Notes under the pieces: model-generated | The model's database searches: none | Seen by the model: the letters and a program-made list of their open reading frames with translations, nothing else | Told to the model about the DNA's origin: nothing | Made by a program: the position numbers and the translations under genes | Part shown: piece by piece, positions 9,004-20,154 of the stretch | Position numbering within the stretch: the first letter of the stretch is position 1 | Layout of the letters: each line of letters opens with the position of its first letter | Source of the DNA: Prorocentrum cordatum | Lineage: Eukaryota > Sar > Dinophyceae > Prorocentrales > Prorocentraceae | Assembly (NCBI GenBank): GCA_963575745.1 | Contig: CAUYUJ010016308.1 | Coordinates: 221,560-285,559, forward strand | Direction of reading: 5' to 3' | DNA length: 64,000 nt

Positions 9004-11760
9004 TCACTTGATGACGATTTCAATGGTGGGCTCCGGGACAACGTCGACCTGCGTGACGGGCATGAGAAGCGCGTCCTTGAGAAGGTACAGCATGCCTGGG
9101 GCGCTGCCAATGGGCCCCCGCCCCGTCCCATGGTAGACCACGGCACGCATGCCGTCGGCGAGCGCCCGACTGCCAGCGTTATGGCCCACGGCGCAACACT
9201 GGATGAAGGCCCCTGCAGGATCCACCAGGCAAAACACGCGCTTCGGGCTGCCAGCAACCGTCGCTCCCATGTCCTGCACACATGTCACGACGCCTGAGAA
9301 AGTTCCCCGAAATGGTGCCTCCAAGCGGTCTTTCAAGCCGAAGAAGTCGACGCAAACGCCGTGCGCGGGCACCTCGTACGCACGCCCGGGAGCCATGAAG
9401 GGAGACGACGCCGTCACGAGCGCCATTACTTTGGTCACAGGCATGAGAGGGCTCCGAGCCGAGCTCGTGTGCAGCGTGCGGATTGGCGTCACCATGGCGC
9501 CGTTCCAGTCGCTCGAGGATAAGCTGCTCACCCGCACGTTGGTCACGCGAATGATCGGCTTCTGCTGCTGCTCTGGCCGCCCGCCCCGTCTTGCTCCCGT
9601 CTGTTTGGCGGCCACTTCTGCTAAGAACTGTTTGACGGCGTCGTCCCATAAGGTCAGGATAAGAGGCCCCGTGCGGTCCATGACGAGAACGTCCATGGCC
9701 ATCGTCGTCTTCTCGGGCGCGCTCGCCTTGCGCTTGGATGGCGACTTCCCAGCATCCCCCTTTCCGACGGCTCGAGGCTTGTCGTCGTGCGCCAGCACGT
9801 ACCCTTCGTAGACGAAATAGCCGTCCACACTGCCATCTGCATACACAACGATGCTCCCGATGTACTCTGCGGCATCGGCCTGGGGGACCGCCGTGCGAAC
9901 CTCAACCGACAAATCGCCCAACACCCCCTCGACTCCCAACTCACCGTGGCTCACCCTTGAGCCCTCAATGCGTCTGGCCTTGCTCGCCGGTCTGGACGAA
10001 GCCGCGCCGCGCGCCGACTCGAGGACAATCGACGCCACGCCAGACGCCTGCGGGCCGCCCGGCCCGCGCTTCGTCTCAAACATGCCACTCTCCGTCATGT
10101 TCTTCAGAATGAGGTAGTACTGCTCCTTGCAGAAGTCCGCTGGCGGGTCTTCGGGTAGCGCAGCCCTCAGCGCCGCCGGAATGGCCCGGCAGCAGTCCGC
10201 CCACGCCGTCGCCAGCGCCTGCCCCACGGCGTCGAAGTCTTCCCTGCTCCTCCCCACGAGCAATGCTTCCTTGACCGTCACGCCCAAGCCTTCGGTACTC
10301 TCGTCGGGTTGAATCATCGGCAGAGGGGCATCCAGGTCCAACTGCATGCCATCAGTCGCGTCAGCGAAACCGCCGCGCTCCATCATGCCCTTCAAGATGA
10401 CGTAGTACTGTTCCTGGAAGAACTCTCGAGGCGCGTCCGTGGGGAGCGCGGCCCGCAGCGACGCTGGAAACGCAGCGCGGCGATCGGCCCACGCCAGTGC
10501 CACGGACACGTTCACCTCTTCCAGCTCTTCAGCGCTCCTCCCTGCAAGCAGCGCTTGCTTCGCCTCCATGGGCATGCCTTCGGTGCTCTCATCGGGCGAA
10601 ACGACTGGCTCCGCCAGCGGCAGCGCCATCTCCAAGTCGCGCCCCGCGTCCTCGAACTTCCCCTTCGCCGTCATGTTCTGGAGAATGAGGTAATAAGTTT
10701 CTTGCAGAAACTCCGACGGAGGTACTTTTGGCAACGCGGCCCTGTAGGACGCGGGTATCGTGCTGCAGCGATCTGCCCAGGCAGACGCCACGGCGCGGTC
10801 CACCTCCTCCAGGTCCCGGGCGCTCCTCCCCGCAAGCAGGGCGTTCTTAGCGTCCAGACAAATGCCCTCCGTGCTTTCCTCTGGCCGCACCGCCGGCCGC
10901 GGAGCAGCCGCCGCCGACGCCAGCGCCCCCGCGGCATCTGCCTGGCGCCGCGAAAGCACGACGTCTTCCATGATGTCGTAATACTGCTGGATGAGGAACT
11001 TGCTGCAGACACCGTGCACGCCCCCCACGACACCCTCGACGGACGAACGGATTCCGCGCCACATATGGTGCAACTGCGCGTCGAACACGGCAACGTCAGC
11101 GGACGTGAGCTCCTTCATGACGGCCACCGCGGCAGCCCGCTTCTGCTCGCACGGCAGACTACTCGGCTGCACCATAGGAATGAAGACGCCGAACTCGAAG
11201 CGGTGCGAGAGCTTCCCCGAGTCCGCGAACTTAGCCACGTAGAACTCCCGCACGTGCGTGTAGTACGAATCACGAGCCCACCGCGCTTCCCGGACCGGCG
11301 GAGGCACGTCCGCGTCCTCGCAGGCGTCGCGGAAGAAGGCCGCCTTCCTCGCATCGATGAAGGATTGGAGCTCGACGTACTCTGTCTTCATCACGAACGC
11401 GGCCCAGCTCGCGGCCGCGTCGCGCTCTGCCTCCCCCGCGCACTCCTCCGGGCGCACCAAGGGGAACTCCCCCGCGTTGGCGCGGCGAGCAATGGCGTCC
11501 ACCAGACTCGCCAGCGCGTCCCCTTCCTCATCGTTGTCGTCGTCGCCACATCCGAGCGACACGCACAGCGCGTGGAAATCTGCCATATTCACGTCGTGGC
11601 TCTCATCCCACCCACGGGCTTGCATGGCGCAGGAGATGTCTTCACAGCTCTTGCCGAACTCGGCGAGGAGCATCTCCAACCCCGCAGCGCCTGGGCGCCT
11701 CAGCACCCCATCCGAACCTGACGCCGCCTGCTCGAAGATTGCCACAATGCGCGCGTCCAT
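9004..11760 (-). CDS. RPA-like OB-fold protein with three tandem helical repeats, Helitron-associated
   Basis: An uninterrupted reading frame of 918 residues from ATG 11760 (MDARIVAIFEQ); an earlier in-frame ATG lies at 11844. The N-terminal half is acidic and alpha-rich, with three consecutive repeats of about 94 residues. Each has [PS]DESTEG or PEESTEG, then LLAGRS, then AWADR, then Q[ET]YY.IL.NM. A looser related block (IQQYYDIMEDV) precedes them. After a basic linker (KRKASAPEK) the C-terminal 280 residues look like two OB folds: LVMDRTGPLILTLWDD with IIRVTNVRVSSL and SSDWNG, then FRGTFSGVVTCVQD with KRVFCLVDPAG. This arrangement resembles single-strand DNA-binding RPA70-type proteins, which are known companions of Helitron Rep genes. 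It lies on the same strand upstream of the Rep gene. The OB-fold assignment is by pattern, not alignment; the repeat domain is one I do not recognise. Confidence 0.72.
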   Translation of the reverse strand: MDARIVAIFEQAASGSDGVLRRPGAAGLEMLLAEFGKSCEDISCAMQARGWDESHDVNMADFHALCVSLGCGDDDNDEEGDALASLVDAIARRANAGEFPLVRPEECAGEAERDAAASWAAFVMKTEYVELQSFIDARKAAFFRDACEDADVPPPVREARWARDSYYTHVREFYVAKFADSGKLSHRFEFGVFIPMVQPSSLPCEQKRAAAVAVMKELTSADVAVFDAQLHHMWRGIRSSVEGVVGGVHGVCSKFLIQQYYDIMEDVVLSRRQADAAGALASAAAAPRPAVRPEESTEGICLDAKNALLAGRSARDLEEVDRAVASAWADRCSTIPASYRAALPKVPPSEFLQETYYLILQNMTAKGKFEDAGRDLEMALPLAEPVVSPDESTEGMPMEAKQALLAGRSAEELEEVNVSVALAWADRRAAFPASLRAALPTDAPREFFQEQYYVILKGMMERGGFADATDGMQLDLDAPLPMIQPDESTEGLGVTVKEALLVGRSREDFDAVGQALATAWADCCRAIPAALRAALPEDPPADFCKEQYYLILKNMTESGMFETKRGPGGPQASGVASIVLESARGAASSRPASKARRIEGSRVSHGELGVEGVLGDLSVEVRTAVPQADAAEYIGSIVVYADGSVDGYFVYEGYVLAHDDKPRAVGKGDAGKSPSKRKASAPEKTTMAMDVLVMDRTGPLILTLWDDAVKQFLAEVAAKQTGARRGGRPEQQQKPIIRVTNVRVSSLSSSDWNGAMVTPIRTLHTSSARSPLMPVTKVMALVTASSPFMAPGRAYEVPAHGVCVDFFGLKDRLEAPFRGTFSGVVTCVQDMGATVAGSPKRVFCLVDPAGAFIQCCAVGHNAGSRALADGMRAVVYHGTGRGPIGSAPGMLYLLKDALLMPVTQVDVVPEPTIEIVIK
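10060..10887 (-). repeat. Three in-frame repeats of about 280 bp inside the RPA-like gene
   Basis: Consecutive coding units begin at the P[ED]ESTEG motif (about 10887, 10593 and 10308 on the minus strand) and end at the Q.YY.IL.NM helix. They are clearly homologous but diverged at many positions, so this is an old domain duplication rather than a recent DNA expansion. Confidence 0.8.
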
Positions 11761-14146
11761 CGCAGAAAGTCGCCTCTGCGGGGAGAAAGCGCTAGAGTGG
11801 ACAGCGGAATCGCGCAAGAGCCAACGTGCCTGCCAATGCAACATGTTTATATCACATACACATGCGCGGGGAATGGTTGCGGACTTCAATGCAGTCTGTT
11901 CCTCTTGATCACCCGACTCCTCCCGAAACTAACACATCGTGCCCCCTCTTGTCTAGGAACGCGTGGGCACGACTTATCTGACATCGTGGGCTTCTGCACC
12001 CGGCGTGTGTCGCGGTGCGCACTACCGAGTCCGCGCCTGTTATCCAGTTCGGGGGAACATCAATATTTCTCCGCCCTTGTTGTGGACACGGCCGACTAAC
12101 AGCTCGGAGTTTCGCCCCTCCGGCAGAGCGGCCGGGCGATAATGCCACACCCAGGCTAAAGCAAGAACAGAGAGCAGGGAGAACTGTGAACAAATCGTGC
12201 CCTGCCCGCATTGGTGTAGCAGCATGCGAACAGCAGCGAGCAGCGATTGGAAGCGATGTTCACAAATTGTGCCCCCTTCTTGTGTAGCAGTGTGCGGGCA
12301 GCACCGGGCAGCGATTGGAAAGCGACGTTAACGAAACGTGCCCCACTCTTGTGTAGCCACGCTTGTACATGTCGTGCCGGTGCGTTTGTCGGAGTGCGTC
12401 CTGGCCAGACTCTCAAGGTCGGACCTGGCCGTGGCGACGACGAAACCTGCGCCACGTGGCGTACCGAGCGCGGCTGGAGCACATGGCACACTCGGCACAC
12501 GTGGAACAATTGGCGCATCTGGCGCACCATGCGCGCCTGGCACGCTGGGGCCCCTGAAGCACCTGGCGCACTTGGTGCGGGTGGCACACCTGGCAAGCGA
12601 GACATCGTGTGGCATTCCGACGTGCCGGGTTTCAAAGGCCATGCCACCCAACGCCCGGATTCCAGCCTCGGCCCGGCTCTGGCCAGCTGCTCGGAGCCGC
12701 CCAGGTCGCCGAATAATAACCTTGTACGGAGTTTGAGCGCCCATCGAGAGTACAAAGCTGCCGCCCACGAGTTGGTGGGGCGGAGAGTCTGAGGTCAACC
12801 GCCAGCTGGCTCGAGTTTGGTACATGGTGCGAGTTCACGCAATTTTTAAAATGATTGTGGCAATTATGAACTGTTACAATGCTGTTGGCGATCGATGAAT
12901 AATGCCTGTATATCAGAATATGATCTGAACGCCAGGCGTGATCCCAAGCCTATCGACAACAAGTAGAGCAACCCGCTGCGACGTCTTCCCACAATGTGCA
13001 GCGTATGCGGGCCATCCTGCTTGCAAGCAAATCACACTTCCATCGATCACTTGGGGGATCGACGATCTGGAGTGCAGATCGAGCTCTCACAGGGGATCGG
13101 CGTCCAGATGGAGGTCTCCAGCTCAGAGCTGCATATGGGCACCCCTCCGACAACTCCATCTCTTTTCGCTCCCGCGACGTCGATTCTTTCTCGCAACGTG
13201 GTCCCCCGGATGCCTCGAGCCGGCTTTTTGTTCCAAATCGATTCTTGCAGCCCCAAGGCCGGGAAACGGCCTCCGGAGGCCGACAACGCCAAAGGACCGC
13301 CCGTTGCAACGCTTGTTGCGTCGCCAAATATCTGAAGGAAATCCACTCAAGATGGGTCCCCGGACCCCCCCCACCATGGTCTACACGCACAATTTTTTCG
13401 CGCTGCGTGCAGCCGTAGCGACCCCGGACCCCTTCCCGGGGTCCATCCGATGCAGCGTTTCGTGCTGGGTCCGTTTTTGAAGGCCCCGGGTCCCGAAAAC
13501 GGCCTCTGCGGGCCGAGAGCGACGAAAAACCAAGGCCGCCAACAAAAAATCGGCGGAAAAAGTTACGCTAATCTTTCGGGCCAGCGGGGGAGGAGTGGGA
13601 GGAGCGGCAGAGGGCGCGGAGGGGCAGGGAGCGGGAGCCGGGGGCCGGGAGGAGGCACCGGGTACCCTCCAGGGATCTCCGGCCTCCGCCGGGTCCAGGC
13701 TCAGCTGCTGCGCGCCGGCCAGGAACTCGACTGGTTTCAGCGATAGCCTGCAGAATGCATTGCGCGGTACCCGATTGAAGAAAAACGCCTGGCGGGCGCT
13801 CCAGGACTTCACACGCGCTACCCGATTGCACAGAGGCGCCTGGCGGGGAGCTGACCAGGACTTACTGCTGAGACATGCTGAAAAGTGCCGAAGAGTGGGG
13901 TACTGCAGATTTCTCCGCCCTGTTTCCCTCCGTCCTTCTCTCCTCCCTCCTCCATCCCCCCTCCTCTCTCCGAGTGCCGAAGAGTGCCAAGCAGTCCGGA
14001 ATGGACGGGAGGAGACAAGGAAGGACGCGGGGGGAGCACTCATTCACGTTGCCTCTGGAGGCCCTCCTCCATCTCCACCTCCTCCTCCTCATCATCCTCC
14101 CCCTCCTTCTCATCCCCCGCCTCCGAACCTACGCGCGGGCCCGCGT
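11761..14146. other. Gene-free stretch between the RPA-like gene and the RRM gene
   Basis: No coding region I can support. Contents: 70-bp tandem repeats at 12186-12375; a stretch rich in TGGCGCAC and TGGCACAC words at 12470-12600; AT-richer sequence at 12838-12935; two copies of dispersed repeat family A at 13232-13325 and 13470-13545; and CT-rich simple sequence at 13920-14115. The 5' end of the Helitron-like element should lie somewhere here, but I could not fix it. Confidence 0.45.
12186..12375. repeat. Tandem repeat, period about 70 bp, nearly three copies
   Basis: Units start at 12186, 12258 and 12327 with GTGAACAAATCGTGCCC-like sequence, followed by TTGTGTAGCA and GCAGCGATTGGAA. Divergence between units is visible. 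The same word recurs loosely just upstream and downstream. Confidence 0.75.
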
Positions 14147-16832
14147 TCACTGACGAGAGCTGTACTCCACGTGGATCTTCCGACCGCGGTGCCAGCTTCC
14201 GGCCCACGACTGGACCGCCCACGCCGCCACCTGGGAAAGGGAAGTGACCACGATGGAAACCACCGCAACCGCAAGTTCACAAAAAGATTCCAGGACGGGC
14301 GCAATCCCAAATTTACATGGCAGCGTCTCGCACTTGCACTCACGGTGCACTCTGCACTGCGCGCAGCGCATGCAATTACACGCGCCTTCGCCTTGCAAAC
14401 ATCACCCCAGGAACCATCTTGATAACACCAAAGGTGACCTGTGGGACCTGCGGGACCTGTGGAACCTGCCGGAATTGGGAGAAATGTTGGGAGCGTGAGC
14501 CCTGTGGAACTTGTGGGAGCTGTGCGGGCTGCGGTAGCTGTGGGACCTGAGGGACCTGCGACACCTGTGGGACCCTTGGGACCTGTGGGACGCGTGGGCC
14601 TGGTGGGACCTGTGGGGCCTTCGAAATTGCCAAACTTGTCGTCCCTGCGAGACCTGTGGGACCTGTGGGACCTGCGGGGCTTGCGCCACCTGCGACACCT
14701 GCCTGACCTGTCGGACCTGTAGGACCTGAGGGACTCGTAGGACCTGTGGGACCTGCAGGACCTGCGATACCAGTGGGACCTGTGGCGCCTGTGGCACCTG
14801 TAGGCCCCGTGGGACCTGCGGAACTTGCGGGGCCTGCGGGACCGGCGCGACATGTGGGACCTGTGGGACCTGTGGGACCGGAGGGGCTGGGTGGACCTGT
14901 GGGGCCTGTGGGACCTGTAGGGCCTGAGGGGCCTGTGGGGCATGCGTCGCCTGTGGGACGTGTGGGACATGCGGACCTGCGCGACCTCTGCAAGTGGCAA
15001 TGAAGCAACCCCACGAGAACGCGATACGTGTGAAATCGAAGCACGTGCCAACAGTAACCGCGACAACAAAACAACCAACAACAAATCATGTTAAAGAAAC
15101 ATCCATAACTTCCGGTTGCGGTGGTTTCTTGCGCAATCAGGAAACAGAACAGCTCCCTAAACAACAGCGGTTCCCCCCTAAACCCGCCGCTCCGCCTCTG
15201 GGTCCGCGTACTGGACGACGCAGGACCCGTTGAAGCGCTTACGGTAGTCCGCGTACCACTCCACGCGACAAACCTGGGAGGCACAACAATGCGAGACGCA
15301 CCGACCACCGGAATCCCGTAGAACAAAATTGCAGTGGGGAGAAAGTTCGCAGACGAGCCTCGCCAGCTTTGCCGAAGTCGACGAACACCTCGTGCTTCGA
15401 CAGGGTCCAAGGAAGCTGCGCCACGTACACGCGGCTGCCGCGCACGGGGGACCGCGAGCGACCAGCGTCCTGGGAACCCCGCCCGCATGCAATGTATAGC
15501 ACATGTGCACAGAGAATCCGACAGACCCCAAAAAAACAAAAACACAAAGAAGTCCTCCAAAGCAGGCAGCGGCGGCGTCGTAGGCGCGCGAGGCGCGTCT
15601 CCGACTGCAAGCGGGGCCCGCCGCGCCGCGACGACGGCAGGGCGGTAGCTCGCGTCCGGCTGCGCGTCGCCGTCGACGCGCCTCTCGGGAGCACACATCA
15701 AAAAACGTTGGAAACGCTACGGCTCCGCCATTCTCTCCGCAGCCCGAAAAAAAACTGCGCACGACACGCCAAAACGCCGTTACAACACCCGCGCGCCTGT
15801 AGAAAGCGGAGTGCACCCAGGGGCCGCGCAAGTCCTGGGTGTCACAGGTGGACCCACCGACATGCGGCGCGCATGCCCACATGCGAGTGAGACGGACAGA
15901 GAAGCGGAGAGAGACAGAGAGACAATAGGAGACAGAGAAAGACACAGAAGGAATAAAATAGCAACAGTCAGAGGAAGTACAGACAAACACATCTGCAGAA
16001 TGGTAGACGACACTACAACAAATGGCACCGCCGTGGTGGCCTTGATGAACTTATCCACGTTCACCGCAACCACAGTACGAGTGTACGTCACGCCAGGCGC
16101 CCCAGTAGCCTGGACGAGCACCTTCTTGCCCAACAAGTCACCCGCAGCGTCTTCGGGCGCGCTCGCCGTAGCAACCTCTGGCGCGAATGCCGAATAAACC
16201 CATACTGTGGGAACACGCAAGCATGCGATGCCCAACGCAAAAGCGCGACAGACCTGCGCGAACGCCCGGGCTGAGACCGGGAGCCGCACGACGACGGCTC
16301 TGCGACTAGACACGCCACGAATGCCGAAAGTGTAAACGAATGGTGTGTGGCACACACCCGTGCCCCCCACATGAAGACGCGATGACACCAAAAACCGAAC
16401 ACATAAAATCACGGTGTTGCCCAATCACGTACAAAGACGGGCGCCTTGTAGCACCGCCCGTTTGTAAAAAAAACAGCCGTGCTGAAATAAATGCGCAACG
16501 CGCGGAAGCAAGCCTGGTACTGTGTCGGCGAGACCCACACCGTGGACTCCTTGTTGTACTGCCCCAAGCCTGGCCGCGCGATTTGCGCCTGGCCGTCCAG
16601 CGCGACAGCGTACACCTGGGGAACACCAACGACAGAAACCTCTCCACACCAACAGCCCCAATACCTCTACGCACAACACGGATGACCGTGCGAAAGAAAG
16701 CTCCCAGAAAAATCAGGAAGCTCGCACGACGGAGTGGCAACGTAGCGGCGGCACCTTGTGGCCGAAGATCCAATCCCCGTCAGCCACCACAAGAACGCCC
16801 GCGGAGGCGCCGAGGAAACTGGAGAAGGCCAT
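14147..16832 (-). CDS. Small RRM-domain RNA-binding protein, seven inferred exons
   Basis: Inferred exons on the minus strand: 16832-16755 ([20 protein letters not shown]...), 16615-16514, 16175-16029, 15683-15555, 15469-15359, 15273-15184 and 14230-14147. All are phase 0 and give about 246 residues. The last three exons assemble one RRM: beta1 [20 protein letters not shown], then GKAGE joined to [30 protein letters not shown] joined to VAAWAVQ, ending [12 protein letters not shown] and a stop at 14147. A short SR-like stretch ([11 protein letters not shown]) precedes it. The apparent donors are GT (exons 1, 3 and 6), GC (2 and 5) and GA (4), mostly with AG|G at both intron ends, as reported for dinoflagellates. 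The N-terminal half is unknown to me; exons 3 and 4 are less certain (an alternative end at 16041 after DKFIK). Its role is likely RNA binding or splicing; the exact target is unknown. Confidence 0.6.
14437..14995. repeat. Collagen-like 9-bp minisatellite inside the last RRM-gene intron
   Basis: Dozens of imperfect GGACCTGTG-type units, mainly GGGACCTGT and GGGGCCTGT. On the minus strand they read as Pro-Thr-Gly or Gly-Pro-Thr runs, giving an apparent collagen-like protein. They fall wholly within the inferred intron 15183-14231, so they are probably not translated. Confidence 0.8.
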
Positions 16833-16949
16833 CCCGAAAGAGGACAGGAACAACGGCTGAACAACTGACGGAGCCAAACGTCTCCATAACGTTTACAAAG
16901 ACCGACCGCGCGGCAGCACATGCGTACGTACAAAACCCCACGCCACCCC

Positions 16950-17012
16950 ACACACATACACACCCACACACATACATACACACACGCAAACGCACACACA
17001 CAAACACCTTTT
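16950..17012. repeat. CA-rich microsatellite
   Basis: Imperfect CACACA, CATACA and CGCACA runs lie just upstream of the inferred start of the RRM gene. Confidence 0.9.
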
Positions 17013-17559
17013 TTCTATCGCACGACATGATGGCCCTGTCACGGCACACATGTGCCTGTGCATTGTTCACCTGATTTGACGTCGCCTGGCGTACAAAAGC
17101 AAACCCACAACCATTCGTACTTCGCGCCACTGCACGTCCACGAACAACGGCATCCGATAAGACTCCATACGAACAGACAGGCGACTACGCAGCTGATGCG
17201 ACACAGATGGCTGGGCACAAGTACGCGCGCACGCACACGTACATTTTTTCGTCGGCGGCGGAGCAAGTGGTCTGCGACAGCGTCCCGGAACGTGGTTTTC
17301 GCACGTTGCGAAGTGTCTGCAATTCAACACATGGGAACTCCGCCACCGTGACTCTTGGCACAGAGTGAGCGTGTCCGAAAGTCCTCTGCCTCATCCCCTG
17401 AGCATCAGTCCTCATACACGAAGACTCTTTTCGGGTACCAGAGCCGTCCCAAGATGTGCCCAAAGGGCCCCGAGAGGCCCCAAGACGCCCCAAAGATGCC
17501 CCAAAAACGCCCCAGAGGCCCCACATCGCTTTGGACAACCCGCGCCGCAATGAATCACA

Positions 17560-18165
17560 AAGTGACTGCATCGATGAATCCATGAATCAATGAATCAGTG
17601 CATCAATGAATCAATGAACCAATGAATCAATAGACCGTGAGTCCATGAATCACTGAATCAATCAATCAATGCGTCAATGAACCAATGTGTCCCATTTCGC
17701 TGGGCCTTACAATGTCCTCGACGAACCCGAGCAAGCGTCAAATGACGTTCGCATTGTGCCGCTGGCCTGCTGCCAATCTTTTCCATATGCGGATGATGCC
17801 GAGCCACTCGCTGCCTCTGAACGCGTCGGAATCATTGAAACAATGAATCCACGCACCAATGAATCAATGAATCAATGAGTCCATGAGTCAATAGACCGTG
17901 ACTCAAAAACCACTCAATCAATCAGTCAATGAGTCAATGAACCAATGTGTCGCGTTTCGCTGAGCCTCACCATGTCCTCGACGAACCCGAGCGAACGTCA
18001 AATGACGTTCGCCTTGTGCCACTGGCCTGCTGCTCATCTTTTTCATGTGCGGATGCTGCCAAGCCACTCGCTGCCTCTGAGCGTGTCGGAATCAATGACT
18101 GAACGCACCAAAGAATCTATGAATCAAGGAAGCAATGAATCAATGAGTCAAGAGACCTACCGATC
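17560..18165. repeat. Octamer arrays flanking a duplicated unit of about 155 bp
   Basis: TGAATCAA-type octamers form three short arrays (17565-17685, 17843-17945, 18090-18155). Between them lie two near-identical units, 17682-17838 and 17941-18096, that share GTCCTCGACGAACCCGAGC, CGTCAAATGACGTTCGC and CCACTCGCTGCCTCTGA. The whole structure is a direct tandem duplication of about 258 bp. Confidence 0.85.
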
Positions 18166-19394
18166 TCTGTTCAATCGGAATTCGTGTTCCAACGCACCGG
18201 TACTCCAGGGCACTGCGAAAGCTATGTCGATTGCGCTTGCACCTTTGCCCTTTGACGGCCCTGGGTCCCGCAAGAACCCCCCCCCCAGAGGCTCGCGAAT
18301 GTCAGTGTTCATAGTTGCACGACGTTGGAAAATTAGGCCCCGGGCTCGAAAATAAATCGGCCCCCGACCCTGTCCTGGAGCGCGTTTCGGTCACGCCCTC
18401 TCTCTCTCTCCCTCTCTCTCCAAACCCTCTGCGTCCATGCAAACGTGGCGGCATGCACAAAAACGGGTTCCCCCAGCGATCAAAACACACGTGTTTGCCA
18501 GAGTTTGCCACATGAGACGCTCGCCACAACGTCTTGCGATTAGGAATCGCCAGTGGTCCGAACGCCTACGACGCCGAATGCCAAAGAAAAATGCACGCAG
18601 AGATGGCCTGTGGGACTGGTGCGGGCCCTCTGCTCACCATCCTGCCCCCCTCACAACCCAACCAAAAGACAAAGTCCGAACCCACAGTGAAGACGACACC
18701 GAAGTACTGATGCAAGACCCTTGGCTTTCGAAAGTGGTCATCGAGAGACGCCCATTGGCCAGAAACTGCCACAAGATAATGCAAGGGCGCCGTTGAAGAA
18801 GCCCTGGGTGGGGCTCCCACCCTCCCCCTCCCCCCCAGTGCAGCGCGGCAGCCGCCGGCCATCGCTGGCGGCGCGGCGCCGACGCGAAGCCAGACGCGCT
18901 GCCCTCAGCAAAAAACTCTCGGCGAAGTCCCTCACTTCGGCCCCCCTGCTGTTCCATCCCTCCCCCCTGGCTCCTCTCTCCTTTTCACCCCCTCGTACAT
19001 TTGCCGAACATCGTCAACAGAAGCACGAAACATCGTCAACAGAAGCACGAAACATCGTCCACATACCGATTCTGACTATTCTTGAATAGCTCTCCCGAGG
19101 GACATGCCCGACTTAACCCTACAGGTAAGATGTTGCTAGAAATGCCCCTGGCGCAAGGTGCCCCCAGGAGTTCTCAGGCCTCCCACGGCCTCCAGAGCAC
19201 CCCACCACAAGGCTCAGAGGGCCCCAGGGGGGCCCTCAGATTGAGCGAAAAGCTAGGGGGGCCTTGGGCCAGGGGCACCTTTAGCCACCCCCGGACAGGG
19301 CGCAACAAGGGCGAGGCAGGAACTGCCGACCCACTGAGCGGCGGAGTGTTAAAAAAAGCAGTCGCAAACTGTTCCGAGCGGGCTGGCGGCACAG

Positions 19395-19605
19395 CTAGGG
19401 GAAGGAACAGTGGCATAAACATAAACACTCAGAGATCCGCGCGGATTTCTCGGATCCGCGCTGGACCCCCCTCCCTGGCGCGCGGAACGCGCCAGGAGCG
19501 GGACCGGAGGCGCCGCCAAGGGGGTCCAGCGCGGATCCGAGAAATCCGCGCGGACATCCGAGTTTTTATGTTTGTGTCATTTTTCGTTCCCCTAATAGCG
19601 GTTGC
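19395..19605. repeat. Large palindrome / foldback element
   Basis: Arms 19436-19470 and 19520-19554 are perfect 35-bp reverse complements (inner part CGCGGATCCGAGAAATCCGC). Similarity continues outward for about 40 bp more per arm (AAACATAAAnACTC, TAGGGGAA), making arms of about 75-90 bp around a 49-bp GC-rich loop. A half-related sequence (CGGATCTCTCGGATC) follows at 19659. Confidence 0.88.
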
Positions 19606-19734
19606 CAGGGAGCAGAGGAAAAAGTAGCAGCACGAGCATGCGCTGTCGTACGCCCGCACGGATCTCTCGGATCGGTGTGCTGACCCCCCCTCCCTGGGTC
19701 GGGGTGACCCAAATTCGGGGTCCAGCTGCAATAG

Positions 19735-19895
19735 ATCTGGGGCAATTGTATTGCAAATGTACTGCGCCGGAGAACTGCATTGCACGCGAAAATACAGCAA
19801 TACAACCTCTGCGCCCCGAAATGTATTGCACGCCCCAAAATGTATTGCAACCCCACAAATCTATTGCACCAAATCTATTGCACCACCCCCTTGTC
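19735..19895. repeat. TGTATTGCA-word cluster
   Basis: TGTATTGCA or TCTATTGCA recurs every 15-25 bp within CCCCAAAA-type spacers, at least six times. Confidence 0.7.
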
Positions 19896-20021
19896 GCTGG
19901 ACCCCCTTTTGGGTCAACCCGACTGGGGCGTGGAGCCGCGCCCCAGGGGGTGGCGCCAGAGGCGCAGCCGAGGGGGTCCGGCGCCTGACCGAGGACACTC
20001 AGCGCAGAACTCCGAACATCG

Positions 20022-20154
20022 AGGAGGAGGAGGAGGAGGAGGAGGAGGAGGAGGAGGAGGAGGAGGAGAAGGAGGAGGAGGAGGAGGGAGGAGGAGGAGG
20101 AGGAGGAGGAGGAGGGAGGAGGAGGAGGAGGAGGAGGAGGAGGAGGAGGAGAAG
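20022..20154. repeat. (GAG)n trinucleotide array
   Basis: Nearly uninterrupted GAG/GGA repeats with a few single-base changes. Confidence 0.95.

Noticed and set aside
10309-11721. A 470-residue plus-strand frame
   Set aside because: Antisense shadow of the RPA-like gene; no domain, Arg/His-rich composition.
14376-15701. A 441-residue minus-strand collagen-like frame
   Set aside because: Its Gly-Pro-Thr part is the intronic 9-bp minisatellite, and its other part overlaps real RRM exons out of frame.
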